Assembly (NCBI RefSeq): GCF_014646115.1
Contig: NZ_BMMV01000025.1
Coordinates: 82,878 to 118,658, forward strand
Direction of reading: 5' to 3'
Length of the DNA: 35,781 nucleotides
Source: Streptomyces camponoticapitis
GTDB lineage: Bacteria > Actinomycetota > Actinomycetes > Streptomycetales > Streptomycetaceae
Shown: one piece after another, positions 31,565 to 35,781 of the stretch
Layout of the letters: each line of letters starts with the position of its first letter
Position numbering within the stretch: the stretch's first letter is position 1
Notes under the pieces: model-generated
Told to the model about the DNA's origin: nothing
Databases searched by the model: none
What the model saw: only the letters and a program-made list of their open reading frames with translations
Program-made: the position numbers and the translations under genes

Positions 31565-34452
31565 GCGAGGCCACTGCCCCCGTACCGGAGCGCGCTGAAA
31601 ACCGTGACCCCGATACCCGCCGCCCCGGGCCCGCCGCGCTGACGGCGGGTTCACGGTCCGCCGCCCCTGTCACTGCTTCGGGACCGCGTTCGGTCGCCAT
31701 CGGCGGCGACAACCTCGGGATCGTCTCGACGGGCGACGGGGTGACGATCCACCTGGAGAGCCACCCCTACGGACCCGCTCCGACGGCGCTGGCCTCTCTG
31801 CCCCCGAAACCGGCAGGATTCACGGGCCGCGACAAGGAACTGACCGTCCTGATGGAGCTGCTCCGGCCGACCGTCGGCGCCGAACCCCGCCAGGTTCGCG
31901 CCATCAGCGGTGCGACGGCCGCCCCCGCTGACAACGGCGTATGTGAAACCAGTGCAGTGGTGGTCGCAGCGGTGGCAGGAACTGCGGGCGTCGGAAAGAC
32001 GTCACTCGTCGTGGCTGCCGGCCACCTCGCCGCGCAGCTGGGGTATGTCGACGCCTTCCTCTTCATCGACCTGCGCGGGTACGACACGGCGCCGGTCCTG
32101 CCGGCCCAGGCGCTGGACGCGCTGCTGCGCTCCCTGGGCATCGAGGACGCGCACATCCCACCCACACTGGAGGAACGCGCCTCCCTGTACCGTTCCCAGC
32201 TCGAGGCCATGGCCGTCAGCGGCTCGACCGTGCTGGTTATCGCTGACAATGCCTCCACGCCCCAGCAGGTCCGCCCCCTCCTGCCGGGCAACGACTCGCA
32301 CCGGCTCCTCGTGACGTCCCGGCATACGCTGCCGACTCTCGGCGCCCGCCTGCTGGACCTCGACGTCCTCACTCCCTCCAGCGCCCTGCGGCTGCTCGAC
32401 ACCGCTCTGCGGATCGCCGATCCGGCCGACACTCGCGCCGTACTTCAGGAGGTGGACGCCCTGGCTCTCGCAGGCCTGTGCGGACATCTGCCCCTGGCTC
32501 TGCAAATCGCCGCCGCTCTACTCATCGACGACCCGCAACAGCACTTCGGGCAGCTGGCCGCCGAACTGGCTTGCACCACCAGCCCCCTGGATCACCTGGA
32601 CGATGGCGAACGCGCTCTGCGCTCCTCGCTGGATCTGTCCTTCCAGTCGTTGACCGAAGCCCAGGCCGACTCCTTCCGGCGACTGGCACTGAACCCCGGG
32701 CCCGACATCTCCACCACCGATGCCGCGCTTCTCCTGGAGCGCGGCGACCGGGAGACCCGCGCACTCCTGGGCGCCCTGACCCGGGCGCATCTCCTCGTTC
32801 GGGGCGTGGTGAGGGACCGGTGGCACATGCTCGACCTCATCCGTGCCTACGCTCAGGAACTGGCCGACCGGTACTCCACGACGACTGACGTCTACCGCCG
32901 GGTCCAGCGCCTGCTGTTCGACCACCGCGTCGCCACCGTGAAAGCGGCCGACGGCCATCTCACGGCATTCACCGGACAACCCGTGCCGCAGGTCTTCGCC
33001 GGGGAGCGGCAGGCGCTGGACTGGTTGGACGCCGAACGGGCCAACCTCCTGGCCACCGTCGAAGCGGCCCACCTGCTCGGTCACCACGACCTGGCCCGCC
33101 GTCTCCCGGCGTTGCTTGCCGAGTACCTCGAACGGGGCCGCTACATCGACGAATGGGTGGCCGCTGCCACCACCGCGCTCGCTTCCGCACGGGTTCTCCC
33201 GGTCCGGAGGGACGAGGCCGCGGCCTGGATCTGTCTGGGCGCCGCCCTCGACGGAGCACGGCGGTTCCACGAGGCGGTCGAGGCCCACCGGCAGGGTCTG
33301 ATCATCAGCCAGGAGATCGAGGACCGGGAACTCGAAGGCGTGGCGTTGTCCAACCTCGGCTGTGCCCTGCTCGAACTGGGCGCATACGAAGAGGCGGCCG
33401 GCGTGCACCGGCGGGACTTGGCGATCTGCCAGGAGATCAACGACTTGAGCGGGGAGGGCAAGGCATGGCACAACCTCGGCAATGTGATGCGCCACCTGAG
33501 ACGCTTCGACGAGGCCCTCCACGGCCATCAAAGGGACCTGGACATCTGCCGGTCCCTCGGCGACCGGCGCGGTGAGGGCGCGGCGTGGCAGTGCCTCGGC
33601 GCCGTTCTCACCGAAGTCCGCAGGTTCGACGAGGCGGTCGACGCTCTGGAGGAAGCGCTGGCGCTCTTCGTGGCGACGGAGGACAGATTCGCCGAAGCCG
33701 GCGCGCTGACTGATCTGGGTGTCGTGTTCCGCGAGACGAGGCGTTACGAGGAGGCAGCCGAGACGCACCGCGAAGTCCGCGCGATCTACGAGGAGTTCGA
33801 TGACGCGCACGGTGTGTCCTGCGCATGGGGCAACCTCGGCAGGGCTCTCACGGGTCTGGGTGAATTCGAGGCGGCGCTGGACGCGCACCGAAGATCCCTG
33901 CGCATGTGTCAGGAGGCGGGGGACCGGTTGGGTGAGGCGGGGGCATGGTGCAACATCGGCGTCACACATTCCGCGGCCGGACAGTTCCCCGAGGCCATCG
34001 AGGCACATCTGCGCGACCTGGCTCTGTGCCTGCAGGAGGAGGACCGGTCACGTGAAGGCGCCGCATGGAACGGGCTCGGTATCGCTTACACCGGCGTCGG
34101 AAGGTTCGACGAGGCCGTCGAAGCCCACATGCGTGACATCGCCATCTGCCGGGAGACCGAGGACCAGTACGGCGAGGGTACGACCTGGAACGACCTCGGC
34201 GCCCCCCTTGCCGCATCAGGGAAGTATGACGAGGCGGCAGAGGCCCATCGGCATGCCATCGGCTTGTTCCGGAGAACGAACGCCCCGTACGAGGAGGGCG
34301 AGGCGTTCGCGCGCCTCGCGGCGGCACTGGCGTCGGACGTGCAGGACCGAGGCAAGGTCCGTGCCGCCTGGGAGGCCTCGGCCGCTGCCTTCACCACGGC
34401 GGGCGCCGATCCCGAGGCAGCCGCGTCCCGGGGTGCCGCAGCAGCGGTCTGA
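31561..34452 (+). CDS. STAND protein: NB-ARC ATPase with nine TPR repeats
   Basis: This 963-residue signal-transduction ATPase has an N-terminal region with GPRSVAIGGDNLGIVSTGDG (41-60, shared with the upstream protein) and FTGRDKEL (87-94). The NB-ARC domain has P-loop GTAGVGKTS (140-148), Walker B TVLVIADNA, sensor LLVTSRH, GHLPLALQIAA and WHMLDLIRAYA in place of MHD. Nine consecutive TPR-like repeats of exactly 40 residues follow (about 553-912, pattern AWxxLGxxxxxxxRFDEAxxAHxxxLxIC). No protease, nuclease or TIR domain is seen. Such proteins switch by nucleotide exchange and oligomerise on ligand binding, and several bacterial relatives are antiphage. The TTG start overlaps the upstream stop. 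A hairpin follows the stop. Confidence 0.93.
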   Translation: MSEATAPVPERAENRDPDTRRPGPAALTAGSRSAAPVTASGPRSVAIGGDNLGIVSTGDGVTIHLESHPYGPAPTALASLPPKPAGFTGRDKELTVLMELLRPTVGAEPRQVRAISGATAAPADNGVCETSAVVVAAVAGTAGVGKTSLVVAAGHLAAQLGYVDAFLFIDLRGYDTAPVLPAQALDALLRSLGIEDAHIPPTLEERASLYRSQLEAMAVSGSTVLVIADNASTPQQVRPLLPGNDSHRLLVTSRHTLPTLGARLLDLDVLTPSSALRLLDTALRIADPADTRAVLQEVDALALAGLCGHLPLALQIAAALLIDDPQQHFGQLAAELACTTSPLDHLDDGERALRSSLDLSFQSLTEAQADSFRRLALNPGPDISTTDAALLLERGDRETRALLGALTRAHLLVRGVVRDRWHMLDLIRAYAQELADRYSTTTDVYRRVQRLLFDHRVATVKAADGHLTAFTGQPVPQVFAGERQALDWLDAERANLLATVEAAHLLGHHDLARRLPALLAEYLERGRYIDEWVAAATTALASARVLPVRRDEAAAWICLGAALDGARRFHEAVEAHRQGLIISQEIEDRELEGVALSNLGCALLELGAYEEAAGVHRRDLAICQEINDLSGEGKAWHNLGNVMRHLRRFDEALHGHQRDLDICRSLGDRRGEGAAWQCLGAVLTEVRRFDEAVDALEEALALFVATEDRFAEAGALTDLGVVFRETRRYEEAAETHREVRAIYEEFDDAHGVSCAWGNLGRALTGLGEFEAALDAHRRSLRMCQEAGDRLGEAGAWCNIGVTHSAAGQFPEAIEAHLRDLALCLQEEDRSREGAAWNGLGIAYTGVGRFDEAVEAHMRDIAICRETEDQYGEGTTWNDLGAPLAASGKYDEAAEAHRHAIGLFRRTNAPYEEGEAFARLAAALASDVQDRGKVRAAWEASAAAFTTAGADPEAAASRGAAAAV

Positions 34453-34476
34453 CCGGAGCCGAAGCCCCGCTCCGGT
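34452..34476 (+). terminator. Hairpin directly after the STAND gene
   Basis: ACCGGAGC (34452-34459) pairs with GCTCCGGT (34469-34476) across a 9-base loop, immediately after the stop codon. Confidence 0.65.
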
Positions 34477-34702
34477 ACGCAGTGCTGCGAAGGGAAGGGT
34501 GGTTGTCGTTTCTCCGGTACGGCTGACGTCCTCCATCAGGGTGACGGCCCTCCCGTTCGGTCCGTGATCGGGCTGAGCCGTCGGTGACCCGGCCGTGTGC
34601 CGGCCACTCCTGTCCCGGCCACTCACCACCGCCGGGCGCGCGGCTCGCCACGACCGGCGTTCGGCTCCGGCCGAGCCGCTCCACGCGCCCTACGTGAGTG
34701 CG
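34477..34702. other. Non-coding stretch between STAND gene and transposase remnant
   Basis: No gene or repeat recognised. Confidence 0.4.
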
Positions 34703-35020
34703 CTACTTGACGAATCCGGCGGAGGGCGCTGATAGCCAGATACAGAGTGGGTACAGCTCAACGAGTGCGCGGATCCTGGCGTGGGACCGGCGGACCGTGC
34801 CGTCGGAGCCGCGCTGGCCCTTGTCAGCCCAGCATGTGACGTCGGCTCGGGCGAGGGCGTCGATGACGCCGTGCTCCCGGGCCGCGCGTACGTCGTGGAC
34901 GGCCCCGGGCAGAGCCGCTGAGTCCCATAGCGGTCTTCCGAAGGGGTCGGCGAGGACCTGCACGTTCATGCCGCGCTTCTTGTGCATGCCCGAGTAGAAG
35001 GGGCTGTCCACCACGCACCA
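34703..35020 (-). pseudogene. Decayed DDE (IS5-type) transposase
   Basis: The minus strand encodes a piece of a DDE_Tnp_4-like transposase: FYSGMHKKRGMNVQVLADPFGRPLW, ALPGAVHDVRAAREHGVIDAL, and DVTCWADKGQRG. This includes the second catalytic Asp region (GAVHD). It then jumps from DGTVR directly to RSHARIRALVE, skipping about 20-25 residues found in intact relatives, and ends in unrelated sequence. The N-terminal helix-turn-helix half is also missing. This is an inactive remnant that marks past insertion. The open frame extends to 35104 but the extra residues are not transposase-like. Confidence 0.7.
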
Positions 35021-35258
35021 CTGAACGCCACAACCCGAAGCCCGGCGCCCGCTGAAGACCACTACTCCGTCACACTCGGTGTCCCGGGACCGGTTGCCCA
35101 GCAACGCGGGAGCGACCTGGGCGCCGTCCTTGGTGAGCTGTTGCCAGACCTGTGCAGGCCGTCGCGGACCTTACTCGGGTGCTCTCCGCGCCGAGCGGTG
35201 GTGAGCCGGATCCCTGAGTGCGCGGTTGCGGGCCAAGGGGTGAGGACCCGCGGCACCG

Positions 35259-35717
35259 TCAGGCCTCGGCGGCCCGGCGGGCCGTGAGCAGGGCCAGCGG
35301 GGTGGTTGCCGCCCAGGCCTGCGGCGAGCAGGAGTGCGGGTACGGGATGAGTCCGTGGCCGTCCTGCCTGGGATGGCCCGCGATGACTTCCGGCAGCCGG
35401 TGGCCGTGGGCCGCCGCCGCGTCGAGCAGGCCGTCGCTCACCCGTGCCGCTTCGTCGTGGAGTCCGTGGCGGGCGAGTCCGAGTGCGATGACGGCGTTGT
35501 CGTGGGGCCAGATGGAGCCCCGGTGGTAGGAGAGCGGGTGGTACGGCGGCTGGCCCGCCGCCAGGGTGCGGATGCCCCAGCCCGAGAAGAAGTCGGGCTC
35601 CAGCAGCCGGCGGCCCACGATCCGGCCGCGCTCGTCGTCGACGATGCCCGACCACAGCAGGTGTCCGGCGTCCGAGGCCAGCGCGTCGACCTGGCGTCCC
35701 GCCCCGTCGAGGGCTAG
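35259..35717 (-). pseudogene. Glycogen debranching-like (amylo-alpha-1,6-glucosidase family) gene, 5' part cut by an IS element
   Basis: From the insertion junction the frame reads LALDGAGRQVDALASDAGHLLWSGIVDDERG, then FFSGWGIRTLAAGQPPYHPLSYHRGSIWPHDNAVIALGLARHG and PYPHSCSPQAWAA, ending TGA at 35259. This is the C-terminal (alpha/alpha) barrel of the GDE-C/MGH-type glucosidase family, with the SGWGIRT and SIWPHDN motifs. About 150 residues remain. Upstream the frame runs into IS5-type transposase DNA at a CTAG (35714-35717) and stops there. If the rest of the gene exists it lies beyond the IS, outside this window. The fragment has no start of its own; a GTG at 35618 is internal. Confidence 0.8.
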
Positions 35718-35781
35718 GTTCTGTCGTCAAATGTCACGCCCACATCAGGAGTGATGCGAGGGTGACAGCTGCTTCGTAGGA
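35718..35781 (-). mobile_element. Right end of an IS5-family insertion sequence (truncated by window edge)
   Basis: The end of the window holds the 3' tip of an IS: the terminal GGTTCTGTCGTCAAATGTCA after a CTAG target, then the C-terminus of its transposase on the minus strand. The CTAG and the GTCGTCAAAT end are typical of Streptomyces IS5-type elements. The other end is off-window. Confidence 0.8.
35734..35781 (-). CDS. IS5-family transposase, C-terminal 15 residues
   Basis: Read from the last base on the minus strand, the frame gives SYEAAVTLASLLMWA then TGA (35734-35736). This is the C-terminus common to a large group of Streptomyces IS5-family DDE transposases. Only this tail is inside the window, so completeness cannot be judged. 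Confidence 0.8.
   Translation of the reverse strand, partial: SYEAAVTLASLLMWA

Noticed and set aside
32518..34008. 496-residue minus-strand open frame opposite the STAND gene
   Set aside because: It mirrors the 120-base repeat period of the TPR region and has no independent evidence.
1..35781. CRISPR arrays, tRNA and rRNA genes
   Set aside because: No regularly spaced direct repeats and no cloverleaf or rRNA-like sequences were seen on reading both strands.

Overview
The window is a piece of a high-GC actinomycete chromosome, almost certainly Streptomyces or a close relative. Nearly every gene has G or C in the third codon position. Other pointers are a family 18 chitinase behind a DasR-type operator, an LAXTG-type sortase signal, a UUA (bldA-type) leucine codon at the start of a secreted glucanase gene, and many AraC, TetR and LacI regulators. 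No rRNA, tRNA or CRISPR array was seen.

Layout. 1-3.3 kb: an AraC regulator divergent from an NmrA-type NAD(P)-binding protein, then an aldo/keto reductase. 3.3-5.0 kb: a secreted chitinase whose stop codon sits at the edge of a 181-bp MITE-like element that separates it from its terminator. 5.4-6.7 kb: a protein with three IPT/TIG domains fused to a DUF3494 (ice-binding-like) domain. 6.7-10.5 kb, minus strand: a signalling block of a MEDS/HATPase anti-sigma-like protein, a STAS protein lacking the phosphorylatable serine, a LuxR response regulator, a PAS histidine kinase and an output-less receiver, the last three joined by 4-base overlaps. 10.8-11.9 kb: a YbdK-type carboxylate-amine ligase.

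12.0-18.8 kb is a detoxification-like group: two TetR regulators, a nitroreductase, a haloalkane dehalogenase/epoxide hydrolase-like enzyme, an uncharacterised conserved protein, an SGNH hydrolase and a short-chain dehydrogenase. Two copies of a NemR-like palindrome link the first TetR gene to the uncharacterised gene. 19.1-20.8 kb: an isolated palindrome and hairpin, then a sortase-anchored surface protein. 20.9-23.7 kb: a gene fragment, an aldo/keto reductase, a decayed deazaflavin-dependent nitroreductase and an AraC regulator. 23.8-28.5 kb: a LacI repressor divergent from a discoidin-domain GH16 glucanase, followed by a carbohydrate-binding/DUF1996 secreted protein. A perfect LacI-type operator overlaps the glucanase promoter.

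28.5-35.8 kb looks accessory. It holds a lipoprotein remnant, a HIT protein, a frameshifted histidine phosphatase, a family 2 glycosyltransferase, a two-gene module (small membrane protein plus a 963-residue NB-ARC/TPR STAND protein, sharing an unusual repeat motif), a decayed transposase, and a glycogen-debranching-like gene cut by an IS5-type element at the window edge. The membrane protein/STAND pair is the best candidate here for an undescribed system, possibly defence or signalling. That role is inference.
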